From Viola odorata (taxonomy: Eukaryota > Streptophyta > Magnoliopsida > Malpighiales > Violaceae), in contig OY829542.1 of assembly GCA_963691705.1 (NCBI GenBank), positions 53,919,002 through 53,983,001 of the forward strand: a stretch of 64,000 bases of DNA. The letters are read 5' to 3'. The notes below the pieces were generated by a model. It was not told the DNA's origin. It was given only the letters and a program-made list of their open reading frames with translations, and did no database searches. This document shows, piece after piece, positions 21,674 through 31,948 of the stretch. The translations under genes were made by a program, and so were the position numbers. Position 1 is the first letter of the stretch; each line of letters begins with the position of its first letter.

Positions 21674-22564
21674 ATGGGATCCCCAATGGCCTCTCTCACT
21701 TCCACTTTTTTGATGCTAACACTCACTCTAAGCTTCACTTCACAAATCAGTGGACGCTACGAGTACTCCTCTCCACCACCACCAACACCTGTTTACAATC
21801 CACCTCCACCAACACCAGTGTATAAGTCACCACCCCCACCAACACCAGTTTACAAGTCTCCACCCCCGCCAACGCCTATTTACAAGTCACCACCACCACC
21901 AACACCAATCTATAAGTCACCACCACCACCAACTCCAGTCTACAAGTCTCCACCCCCGCCAACTCCTGTTTACAAGTCACCCCCACCACCTACTCCAATT
22001 TATAAGTCACCACCACCGCCAACGCCTGTTTACAAGTCACCACCACCACCAACCCCTGTTTACAAGTCTCCCCCACCGCCAACACCAGTTTACAAATCTC
22101 CACCCCCGCCAACCCCTGTTTACAAGTCACCCCCACCACCTACTCCAGTTTACAAGTCACCACCACCGCCAACCCCTATTTACAAGTCACCCCCACCACC
22201 TACTCCAGTTTATAAGTCACCACCACCGCCAACACCAGTTTACAAATCTCCACCCCCGCCAACCCCTGTTTATAAGTCACCCCCACCACCTACTCCAGTT
22301 TATAAGTCACCACCACCACCAACCCCTGTTTACAAGTCTCCACCCCCACCAACACCTGTTTACAAGTCACCCCCACCACCTACTCCAGTTTACAAGTCAC
22401 CACCACCGCCAACCCCAGTTTACAAGTCTCCTCCACCACCAACACCAGTCTATAAATCTCCACCCCCGCCAACTCCAATTTACAAATCTCCTCCTCCACC
22501 GACACCGGTGTACAAATCACCACCCCCACCTCACTACGCATCTCCTCCTCCCCCTTACTACTAG
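21674..22564 (+). CDS. Extensin (hydroxyproline-rich cell-wall glycoprotein), unit A copy
   Basis: A single exon of 296 aa. Residues 1 to about 27 are a signal peptide (hydrophobic FLMLTLTLSF core). After RYEYS the protein is almost entirely the 10-residue unit SPPPPTP(V/I)YK; I count 24 TPxYK units, then an SPPPPHYASPPPPYY end. In this family prolines of SPPPP become hydroxylated and arabinosylated, and Tyr/Lys residues take part in wall cross-linking by peroxidases; the spacing here is a single Tyr per unit rather than YxY, so any intramolecular isodityrosine is unlikely. The nucleotide repeats use varied synonymous codons. Expression from the TATA at 21595 is expected. The gene is complete and duplicated in unit B. 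Confidence 0.95.
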   Translation: MGSPMASLTSTFLMLTLTLSFTSQISGRYEYSSPPPPTPVYNPPPPTPVYKSPPPPTPVYKSPPPPTPIYKSPPPPTPIYKSPPPPTPVYKSPPPPTPVYKSPPPPTPIYKSPPPPTPVYKSPPPPTPVYKSPPPPTPVYKSPPPPTPVYKSPPPPTPVYKSPPPPTPIYKSPPPPTPVYKSPPPPTPVYKSPPPPTPVYKSPPPPTPVYKSPPPPTPVYKSPPPPTPVYKSPPPPTPVYKSPPPPTPVYKSPPPPTPVYKSPPPPTPIYKSPPPPTPVYKSPPPPHYASPPPPYY

Positions 22565-23856
22565 ACCTCTTTCAATTTTCAAGGTATGGATGTACATTTT
22601 ATATTGATGAATCACTCTAAACATTAAATTAATTTTGATTTTATAAGTCTTATTATGTAAAAAAAGAAAAAAAAACTACACATGTGGCCTTGGTCGTGTT
22701 AATCATCATGCATGCGGCAATTAGCATATATGCACATATGACGCTACTCGAGAAGTAGACGGAACTAACATATCCAATGCATTAATTATTATTGCAGGGA
22801 ATGAGAGGAATTTGTAACATGAAATAAAAGAAAGGGTTGGACACAAGCGCTCTCCCTCCACCGCATGCAAAAACAAAGGAAGAAAACGAGCTTTCACGTC
22901 AAGGATTGTGTTTAGAAAGATATTGAATAAAAAGACAACGTGTGTTGTTTTACAAAAGTTTTTACTATGTATTTTATTAGTGATTGTACAAGTTGCTCGT
23001 AACAAATAATATCAATACGAATTGAAATTTTATTTAGTGTATAGATTGTTTTTGTTTCTTTGATAATTATATATATATAAGTGCTAGTTACTCTAACACA
23101 TGGGTTTGATTTTGTTTAGAATTTGGTCACGTTCCATTCAAGTCTTGTAGCAGCAAAAGGTCGTGGACCTAACAATTAAAGACCATATACATACATATTT
23201 GAGGAAGATGTGAACGTGGACTAGCTAGCTAGGAGAGGAATTTTCCTATTAAATATTTATAATAATTAAGTTGCACTTGCATAGTCATTAGTGACGACTC
23301 ATCTTCTAGATGATCTTTGCACCCCAACAAAATTCCGCACAAAACAATTGCTGTGGTTTTGTTTTTTTTAGAAAAATCATCATAAAAAATTGCAGTGTCG
23401 CTCTCTCTTGAATCGCACTCAATTTTTTGTCCTTCATGTCAGGTAATTAAGTTGTCACACATTTATTTTTTTATCAGAAGTTGTCACACATCGACCATTC
23501 AAGGAATACTTGATGGAACTTGTGAAAACCTAACGGTTCTAGCCAATATTCAATTACCACTTCCCCAAAATGTAGTTCATTGTTTATTAATTTTATTTCA
23601 TAATATTATTATTCTTTTTTTTAGAAGTATTTAAACTTCTTAAAATTTCCCTAAACCATGTGATTTACGTTACGCATACAAATTGATAAAATATATAATA
23701 ATTTGATATTTTCACCTATTAACTAAAATATCATATATAATAAAGTCGCTGCATAATATGAACACTTTTTTTAGTTGGACATACATAATACAAATAAAGA
23801 TCATCTGTTACTATATTGTTGGAAGGATATTGTTTATGAACTTATTATTCTTTTAG
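22565..23856. other. 3' flank of extensin and spacer (unit A)
   Basis: 3' UTR followed by AT-rich sequence matched nearly throughout by 53942-55232. A 94-codon minus-strand frame (23005-22721) is kept in both units but has no recognisable domain, and unit identity is high everywhere, so conservation says little. No transposon ends are seen. Confidence 0.45.
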
Positions 23857-24400
23857 TTTTTTTTTTAATAAGCTGAAGATTTTATTAACACCATCAGGTA
23901 GATGGAGCAAGAAAAGAAGGAAGAATATACAAATGTGACACTCCTTCAACAGAGGAAGCGCCTGGGCAAAATAGGGAGAGACAGCAACCCACTCAACAGA
24001 CAAGCAACCAACCTAGACTACCTACCAACACTACCCTAAGTCAAGAGCCACGTAGATGACAGAAGCATCGTTCCCAGGCTGTAGGGAAACGTGGAATCCT
24101 TGTTCCTCAGCCATCTAAACCAAAGCGAGAAGAAGCAGTTGACAACGCGTCTCGTACATGGAGTATCATTGTGGAAAACCACCTTGTTTCTCTGCAACCA
24201 GAAACTCCACACCACTGCATAGAATAGAACCCGCCACATCCTTCTCACCTGCTCACCCCTACTCGACACTAGACTATCCCACATGCCCCACATATCTCCA
24301 ACAGTCCGAGGGCTACACCAAGTCGTGTCCAGCCATTGTATCACTGCCTCCCAACACCTTGCAGCCGTGTTGCAATGTAACAAAACATGCTGGACTGTTT
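23857..24400 (-). mobile_element. LINE 3' fragment cut by the duplication junction (unit A)
   Basis: The T-run at 23857-23866 marks the poly(A) end. Minus-strand frame sequence up to 24400 encodes the zf-RVT end (HVLLHCN, RMWRVLFYAVVWSFWLQRNKVVF). It stops abruptly at 24400, where exon 1 of the third ACD gene begins. The unit B copy continues 300 bp further, so the truncation is caused by the duplication. Confidence 0.85.
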
Positions 24401-25208
24401 CGGCCTCCTCCTGCAGCACTCACCCCCACCACCTTTCCTGCCCGCCGCTTCTTCCCAGCTGCAAATCCGAGCAAGGGCCTCAACAATGCCATAACCTCTA
24501 CTGCAATGTTGTCTCCTCCTCTAGTACTCCCCAACACCACCACCACCACCGAAACAGCCTCGTCCATCTTTTCTCCTTCACCTCTCTCAATCCCACATTC
24601 TCACTCCAGTCGACGACTCCGACTCCGACGAGGATGACGTTCTCGTAGAGGAGGAAGATCAAGGTTCTCTCTCTCCTTTATTAAAGCCCTATTACTCAGA
24701 TTTAAGAAAAGTAAAACAGATGCCAACTTTAAGCTGTTCGAGTTATTCACTTTGTTGGGTATTTTTCTTTCTTCTGTTCTGCCTGTGGTGGTGTCTGCAG
24801 TGATGATAAAGCCAGTGGTGGTGTTCACGAACCCATTTCTGGCGGGTGGGTCGGTGGATCCATCTGAGATGGAGGAGGATGATGAAGGACTCCATGCAAG
24901 GTTCGATTTCCCAGGTGTTGGGAAAGATGGGGTCAAAATGTATATGTGGAGACCAGCAGCACCATCATCCACATCATGGGTGAGGAGGACCAGCTCATCC
25001 ACAACCCCTGATCAAGAACTCAAGAAGAACAGAACCTCAGATGGCGATGATGCGGAGGAAGTATGTTGCTGGAATTGTCCTCACTCCTCCTGCTCACTAC
25101 AAGGCTGACAAGATCAAAGCCACCATAAAGGATGGTGTGCTCAGGATTGTGGTCCTCAAAGTCAATCTTGGAGATCGGCCTGGTGTGGTTATAGTTAAGG
25201 TGGACTGA
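24401..25208 (+). pseudogene. Third ACD gene, second copy, 5'-truncated by the duplication
   Basis: Exon 1 starts at the duplication junction, so the ATG and first codons of the unit A copy are missing and LINE sequence lies in front. Exon 1 ends at 24663, the intron is 24664-24800 and exon 2 runs from 24801 to a stop at 25208. The same ACD pieces and the same frame loss before the (CAG)n tract occur as in unit A, so the frameshift predates duplication. The tract is four triplets shorter (two CAG units against six). It has lost its promoter and its start. Confidence 0.8.
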
Positions 25209-25829
25209 TGATGAAGACCCACTTTTTACTTAATGTTATTTAGAATTTGCTGTTGTGTAGTTCCTTTCTCCTCCAATCCGAAAGTTAAAGTCTAGTAATT
25301 CTAATATTATTCTCTTTTTTATTACCTTAATCCATCTCTGTTGTTGTGATGCTTTTCCATTTTTTTACGTTTTGTTACTTAAAATCTTTGATTTGATGAT
25401 TAATTTCCTACTCCAAGTTAGGGTCTGAAAACTCAAATACTAATAGTAATATAATGGAGTTAAGTTAATTATTAATTAATTAATTGATTTTGAAAGTTCC
25501 GGTTAGGTTTCCTCATATGGTCCGGACCGGACCAGTCTGGTTTCGTTTTGTCTAAAAGCGGACCATTTTGGTTTGAAACACAGCGAGCTCTGTATTACTC
25601 TGTAATGCAATGTATCCGTAGGGGAAGAGGAAACATTGAAAAATGATTCATTAGCCAGTCAGTCAGTCATACCTGCGGCTTTCCTGTCGCTGTCATCATG
25701 GGTGTAACAAACTACAGTTTTCAGGCAGCAGGGATGACGTCCTTATTTATTCCTTAAACATTAATTGGCGGCAGGCTTTGCGTACGCTTTGCAGTTTGCA
25801 GTTTCCACCGTCATCATCCCATCCCGAGT

Positions 25830-26572
25830 AAAACTTAGGTACATCCAGTGGCGGAGCCACGAAGAGACTAGAAGGGGGCTACAACCCCTTCTAGTTTTAA
25901 AAAAAAAAATTATCAAGTAGGGATTTTGACAGGTATTTTGTGGTGTAAGGATTAAAATTATAGCAAAGAATTGCTTAATTTGTTTAGAATAGTAAAAGTC
26001 ATTGCCTATCCTATGCTTGTATCTTGAATAAGTGTGTATTTTTATAGCTAGAAGTGATTAATGTAAATCTAATTAATTTGAGTATCAATTTCAGATAAAA
26101 AGTTACACTATTCATCTCCAATACTTCAAATTCCTAACTGAAATAAGACTAAGCTGTTGATAGAAAAAGATCATACCAAAAATGATGTTAGTCTAAGCTC
26201 TATATTGTCTTCTTATTTATCTTTTTGTTAAGTTTATCTAAATATTTGTTATTTAGTGACGGATACAAATATTCTTAAACATTTTTTCAATTTTTCGTTC
26301 AGCTCGTTTGCCTTCTCTTTAAAATACTTAAAAAAAAAAAAATTCAGGGGCGCTGCCCCCGAACCCCCGCATCCCCTGAATACAAATCCTAGATCCATCA
26401 CTAATCTCGCCCCCCCCCCCCAATCATCAAAACCTGGCTCCGCCCACTGGGTGCATCTACATCATGATGAAGTAGGATGATGACACGTGTCCAAAAGTGT
26501 TAAGAATAGTGGTATTCTAGCACTATTTGGGGCACGTGTCATCATCCTAGATCATGATATACCCAAGTTTTT
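25830..26572. mobile_element. Foldback MITE split by a hAT insertion (unit B)
   Basis: Same inverted-repeat element as 10973-11103. Its left arm is interrupted after GGTACATC by the 604-bp hAT at 25846-26449, and the element resumes at 26450. Confidence 0.7.
25846..26449. mobile_element. Non-autonomous hAT element, private to unit B
   Basis: The ends CAGTGGCGGAGCCA and TGGCTCCGCCCACTG form an inverted repeat. Target duplications are GGTACATC and GGTGCATC (7 of 8). Unit A has GGTATATT uninterrupted at 10981-10988. The interior shares a block (TTCTTATTTATCTTTTTGTT through a GCGCTGCCCCCGAACCCC stretch) with the hAT private to unit A, so the two are related. A C-run lies near 26409-26421. No coding capacity. 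Confidence 0.85.
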
Positions 26573-26646
26573 TCCATCCCATCCCCGCCTCTTTATTTTA
26601 TTTCTATTAACTAATTAATCTGATTTGATGTATTTTAATTTGGAGT

Positions 26647-27482
26647 CATGGTTTTAAATAACAGTAACGGGTGATGCAACTAAAATAATAATGGTTGCGG
26701 AATCACGAAAAATAACGGTATAACGTAATGGTCGCGGCTACAAATAATTTATAAACACTAAAAAAGTTCCATTAGTGTGGAGATAATTAGTACTTTTAAT
26801 CAAATAAATATGTAAACTATTAATTTTTATCAATAAATATTAAAGTATACATAACACATTTTAATTAAAAATAGAATTTTTTTAGTTAAGTTTTACACGT
26901 ACAATCATCTCTAATATGAAAAACTTTGCAAATTAAAATAACAAAAATATACATATCAATACACATATTGTCCATTCCCATAGTAAATGTCTAGGAAGAT
27001 CATAACAAGAGTAATGATTATTACTACTACTATCTCCGCCATCTTATTCCCCTTGTCATTGTGTTGATTCTGAGTAAAAAGATGAATATGAAAAGTAAGC
27101 AAATAATCTTCTATTTTCTTGTTACTTCCCATAGTAAGAGTGTGAATGTTGAAAATCTTCGGGTGTAGACACATGTACGTTGAGGATATGAAAATGAAAA
27201 GAGACTTGAAAAACTATCAAAGCCTTAACTATCTTGGTTGAACGTACCAGAATATAAAAATATAACTTGAGTTTAGTTATAAAATTATGATTTTGTAGGC
27301 CTAATGAGTTTTTTATTAACTCATAACGTATAATGGTTCATAACAGAAAATAGTAACGATAACAGACAATATCGTGTAAAAGGGGCCAAAATATTATATA
27401 ACGAGAATAACGGTAACAGAAAACCAAAATTACGTTACATGTCGAGGGTTATGTAACCTAACAGACGATATTTAGAATTATG
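26647..27482. mobile_element. Degenerate hAT-like element (unit B, fuller copy)
   Basis: Left CATGGTTTTAAATAACAG and right end (complement CATAATTCTAAATATCG) are imperfect inverted repeats. Flanks TTTGGAGT and ATTTGAGT match at 6 of 8 positions. Both subterminal zones hold repeated TAACGG/GTAACG motifs. A 72-codon minus-strand frame at 27174-26956 is identical in both units. The call rests mainly on end structure. Confidence 0.4.
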
Positions 27483-27628
27483 ATTTGAGTACTTTTCCTT
27501 CTAACATATACTCCACGTAGATGTATATGCCAACATGGAGGGAGCATATCGAGCAAGTAACAGTAGAACTAAGAACAACACTAAAACAGTGAGAGAATTT
27601 AGTTTGGTTTTAATATGTTCGCTTATTT

Positions 27629-27798
27629 ATTTTTTTCAATAGGTAAAGAAATTTTTTATTAAAAGGTCATGAGAACATGACAAGAAGTGAAACAGGATCC
27701 TGAAACAAGCTCGAGGATGGATGCTAACTGCACCCGCGACCCGGGCAAAACCCCACAGCCTAGAAAGCTCTACCCGCCCTACACATGAATCCACGAGG
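27629..27798 (-). mobile_element. Short retroposon (unit B), no hAT insert
   Basis: Counterpart of 12138-13069 without the nested hAT. Flanked by ATGTTCGCTTATTT (27615-27628) and ATGTTAGCTTATTT (27799-27812), one mismatch. The unoccupied hAT target TCCACGAG is at 27790-27797. Confidence 0.7.
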
Positions 27799-28123
27799 AT
27801 GTTAGCTTATTTAAAATTTTAATATTATTTTTCACGTATCCGAGACCGATACATTGAGTAAGTATATGTAGTTTTGATCAATTGATATTGATACATATAC
27901 AATACGACATGATAATTTTTAAAAAATTAGGATATGATACATTTTTACAGAAACGAATACAGATACAATACAGTACGACAATTTTTGAAAATTTATTGAA
28001 ATTAATATATTATTTTGACCTACCCGATATGTATGAGGCAAGTATTAGTATTTGATCAAACGATATAAATTGAGATACATACGATACGTCTATACGAAAC
28101 AAATACAGATAGAGATACATACA

Positions 28124-28299
28124 AATTTCGTTGATTTTGTAGCGCGCGGGTTGTGTGCGTTGGTCTGCTGTTTTGTCAGCAGCTCCATCTGTGTTTTTGG
28201 TCTGCTACTTTCTCAGCAGTTTCTTTCTTGTACTGTCATGCTCTACATGAATTTTTCTTTCTATTTCTAATAATAATCTCAGCCTATTAAAAAAAAAAT
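28124..28299 (+). mobile_element. LINE 3' tail fragment (unit B)
   Basis: Matches 13396-13571. CAGCAG-containing 3' UTR-like sequence that ends in poly(A) and resembles the 3' end of the LINE inserted at 28504. Confidence 0.45.
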
Positions 28300-28503
28300 A
28301 CGATGCCTATACGGAAACAAATACAAATATTGCCAAATAGGCATGACATCCACCACATGTCAACTCCTCATTGGAATAAAAAATACCACATGGGAGAAGA
28401 AGCTTGCCATGTAGAGTAGGAGAGATGAGGTTGATAGATGATGGATTTTAGTATTAGTATGCTGAAAGACTTTTCAAGTTTGCTCGCAAGATTGAGGATT
28501 TGG

Positions 28504-31294
28504 CAAAGATGGGGAGAGGAAAGAGTAATATCAGGGAGATTACTGTTTCTAATGTCAGTCTCTCCGCTCCGGCAGACATTAAACGGGCTGCGGCGCAACA
28601 TTATCAGACCTTTTTCCAAGCGAACAGATGGGAGAGCCTCGCATTCCGGACCTGGGCTTCTCGAAATTGTCTGAAGAGGAAGCCGCTGAGCTGGAGAAGG
28701 AGGTAACTCGGGCTGAGATTTGGGAGGCGGTAAAAGGATGTGAAGGGCGAAGAACGCCTGGCCCGGATGGGTTCTCGATGCTCTTTCTGCAAAAGGCTTG
28801 GGATATTATCGGGGAAGACTATTGTAAGATGATATAGGAAATTTTCAGGACTGGTCGATTCCCATCGGGAGCGAACACGTCTTTCTTGACTCTTATTCCT
28901 AAGATCCCGGAGGCTTCGAGGTTTTCTGAATATCGCCCCATTAGCTTAGTAAGTAGGTTTTATAAAATTGTGTCGAAGGTGATGGCAGTGCGCCTCAGTA
29001 CAGTCATCAATAAAGTCATTAGTGAGGTTCAGCATGGTTTTATGAAGGGTAGGCAAACGCTTGATTGTGTTATGACAGCGAATGAAGTGGTTCATCATCT
29101 TAAAGACACGAAAACTCAAGGGCTGCTCTTCAAGTTGGACTTTGAGAAGGCGTATGATTCCATTGAATGGGATTATTTGGAGGATGTGATGCGCCACATG
29201 AGGTTTGGGGTTAAGTGGAGGGGCTGGGTTAGACAGTGCATAAGTACTAACAAAGTTTCGGTCCTGATTAATGGATCTCCATCAGGTCAATTCGGGGTGG
29301 AGCGGGGGTTGCGGCAGGGATGCTCTATGTCGCCATATTTATTTAATTTAGCGGCTGAAGGTCTTCACAGGCTTTTTTCTCGGGCAGAGGAGGTGGGTGT
29401 TTTAAAAGGCATTGGTAGTACTGAGACAAGATGGAATCTGAGCCATTTGCAATTTGCAGACGACACTTTGATTTTTATGAATAATAATGAGGAAGAAATA
29501 CAGGGGGTGAAGGGAACCTTGCGGTGGTTTGATGTTTTTTCAGGTCTTCGGGTGAACTTTCATAAAAGCACGTTAGTTAGGGTGAATTTGAGTGACCAAA
29601 TCGGCAAGATTTTAGCCACTCGGGTTGGCTGCAGGTATGAGACTCTCCCATTTAAATATCTGGGGTCGATGGTGGGTTTTAACCCGAAGCGGAAATCAGG
29701 GTGGCAGTTCTTGGTGGAAAAATTGAGGAGTAAATTAGCTACGTGGAAGGGGCATCTCCTTTCGGAGGGAGGTCGTGTGACTTTGATTAAATCAGGGTTA
29801 GTTAGCTTGCCGATATACAATATGTCTATATTCAGGATGCCCAAGACTGTTGCTAAACAATGCGAAGGAGTGATGCGTCGCTTTCTTTGGAGTGGTAGAG
29901 ACACGGGAAAAGGGATGGCCAAGGTGAAATGGGAAGAGTTGACGAAATTGATAGCTTTTGGAGGATTGGGAATAGGTCGGATCCTTGACAGGAATGTTAC
30001 GTTGCTTTTTAAGTGGGCATGGGAATTGTTCAAGGGTAGTAGATAACTATGGGCTGAAATCATTCGCAAGCAGTACAACCTTCGCTCTATTGGGGACATG
30101 TGGCGGGAGAGGCAGGGTAATCTATCCCCAATATGGAATGACATAATGCGTACTTGTGGTAGAGGAAGTGATTTCTTTGAAGTGTGGACCAGCCACACCT
30201 CGTTGGCAGTTGGAGATGGGAAGGATGTTGGGTTTTGGTGGGATCCGTGGGCGGGTAAGCAGCCGTTGGCCTTGCTACACCCGCGTTTATATCGCTCAAC
30301 GATCAACCAGCATGGATCAGTCAAGGAGAGTGGCCAGTGGAAGGAGACGGGTTGGGAGTGGCAAGGTAGGTGGAGGCGGGAATTGTTTAATTGGGAGAGA
30401 GATGAGTGGATATGCCTCAGAGATAGGCTTCCTATTCCTTGTGGGGAGGGGCAGCATCCGTTGATCCGTTGGGAGGCGAACCAGTTGGGGAAGTATACTG
30501 TCAATTCGGGGTATAAGAAATGGGAAATGACGCGTTATGGGACAGCTCCGCTGCTCCGGTCTTGTTGGTCCGGTTTAGTGCCATTTCGTGTAGAGTTTTT
30601 TGTTTGGTTACTGCTTCGCGATATGATCATGACCAGATCGGTTCTTGTTAAACGCAATGTGATTACGCAAGCAGAGAATATTTACCCAATGTGCCTCAGT
30701 AATCAAGAGGATGTGTCCCACCTGTTTCTGCGGTGTGAAGTAGCGAGGGGAGTCTGGGGGTACCTCATGCGGTGGCTTGGTGTGGCTTGGTGTCAACCGG
30801 GTACTCTTTCTGATTTGTGGAGGAGGTAGGGTAGTTGTCTGCCAAGTAACAGTAAGCATATTGGCAAGACATGGAAGACCCTTTTCTACGCAGTGGTTTG
30901 GTCTATATGGAAGCTTCGGAACGCGATAGTTTTTAGACAAGCGGAATATAATCATTCGAGATATGTAAACATGATCTTCTCTATGTGGCATTGGTGGTTG
31001 AAAAGCACGGATTATTCGTTTTTCTACAGTATGACAGATATGCTGCAATCGTCGGCGTGGTTTCTTACTCGGAATGCAGCGGCCACTTGAGCTGGTACTG
31101 CAAGGGGCTTGGTGATTTCTTGGTGCGTTAACTGCTGTTTTTATTGTTTCTTGTTTTGCTCTAGCTGGTAGTTTGTTTCTTGCTGCTGTTCGGTAACAGC
31201 AGCGTCTGTGCTGCTGTTCATTATCAGCAGCCGTTGTCCTGAGTCATGTCCTTCATGACTGTTCTTTAATAAAATCTTCTGCCTATTTAAAAAA
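28504..31294 (+). mobile_element. 5'-truncated LINE inserted only in unit B
   Basis: Exact 16-bp target duplications AAGATTGAGGATTTGG flank the insert (28488-28503, 31295-31310) and unit A has the site once at 13762-13777. It ends with AATAAAATCTTCTGCC and poly(A). The 5' end starts within the region upstream of the reverse transcriptase, so the endonuclease is missing. The 3' UTR is rich in CAGCAG/GCTGCTG. Confidence 0.95.
28509..31090 (+). pseudogene. LINE reverse transcriptase plus zf-RVT, three in-frame stops and a frameshift
   Basis: One frame carries TPGPDGFS, YRPISLVSRFYKIVSK, FKLDFEKAYDSIEW, LRQGCSMSPYLFN, the catalytic FADDTLIF (near 29453) and, from about 30540, the zf-RVT and tail (VVWSIWKLRNAIVF), ending at 31090. 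It is interrupted by TAG at about 28836, TAA at 30044-30046 and TAG at 30827-30829. The first 120 bp are in another frame because of a one-base change near 28625. It is a different LINE lineage from the minus-strand copies but the same broad L1/RTE-like type with C-terminal zf-RVT. Inactive as protein. Confidence 0.88.
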
Positions 31295-31357
31295 AAGATT
31301 GAGGATTTGGTGCAAGACAGTATGGGGAGTTCTAAACTTGCTTAACATTTTGATTTT

Positions 31358-31469
31358 TTTTTAATAAGCAGTGGGAAATTTTATTAAAATCATGAGAACA
31401 TGACAAGGAAAAAAACATAAGAATCAGAGTGCACGCCTTAGGCTGAGAGAAAAACCACGAAGAAGATAT
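31358..31469 (-). mobile_element. Short retroposon tail (unit B)
   Basis: Minus-strand poly(A) end and ATCATGAGAACATGAC motif, flanked by exact CATTTTGATTTT repeats (31346-31357, 31470-31481). Counterpart of 13824-13934. Confidence 0.65.
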
Positions 31470-31948
31470 CATTTTGATTTTATTTTTCTTTTTGGTTTAG
31501 ATTCCCTTCCAGCTTGGATTGTCTAAAATGGATCTCGGGAAGATGTTAAAATCTAGTTTATTTGGGGTAAGTCATGCCTTTGAAATCTTATTGCTCACTG
31601 TCACTGCTGAAACAACTCCCATAATTACTTGGTCTCTCTTCTACTGGTTGACAAGTCTATTTTTTTTTTAATAAGCTGAAGATATTTATTCACTCCATCA
31701 GGAAGATGGAGGCAAGAAAATTAGAAAGAATGTACAGATGGTCGCTCCTCTAACAGAAGAAGCGACTAAGCATGGCAGAAATGAAAAGCAATCCTATTAT
31801 TAAACCCAACCGGCCCTGACTACTGGACTGCCCTACCCCATGAAGATAACCAGAACGGAGACAACAACATCATTCCCAAACTGTACGGGAATGCATGGTC
31901 TGCACTCTTCAACCACCTGTATCAGAACGAGAAAGCGCAATTGAAAAC

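Larger units (their letters stand above)
9532..24400 (+). repeat. Tandem duplication, unit A (14.9 kb)
   Basis: From 9532 the sequence recurs almost base for base from 24401 (offset 14869) in direct orientation, and all landmarks follow in the same order: ACD exons, foldback MITE, LINEs, hAT MITE, solo LTR, extensin, LINE tail. Hand comparison of stretches shows roughly 0.5-2% substitutions plus small indels. Private to this unit are the hAT at 12307-13060, a (CT)n tract and several deletions in the LINE (about 98 bp near 16705, about 600 bp near 16760 and 43 bp near 14782). Confidence 0.95.

Noticed and set aside
21780..22540. Regularly spaced repeat array that could be mistaken for CRISPR
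   Set aside because: The 30-bp units encode the SPPPPTPVYK decapeptide without unique spacers, in a plant gene.
21750..22607. 285-codon His/Gln-rich plus-strand frame overlapping the extensin (and 53127-53984 in unit B)
   Set aside because: It is the +1 shadow of the 30-bp extensin repeat. The extensin frame has the signal peptide and family repeats.
22721..23005. 94-codon minus-strand frame downstream of the extensin, present in both units
   Set aside because: No domain, atypical composition; high identity of the units makes retention uninformative.
29560..30504. 314-codon minus-strand frame
   Set aside because: Exactly antisense to the LINE reverse transcriptase/zf-RVT frame; no domain of its own.
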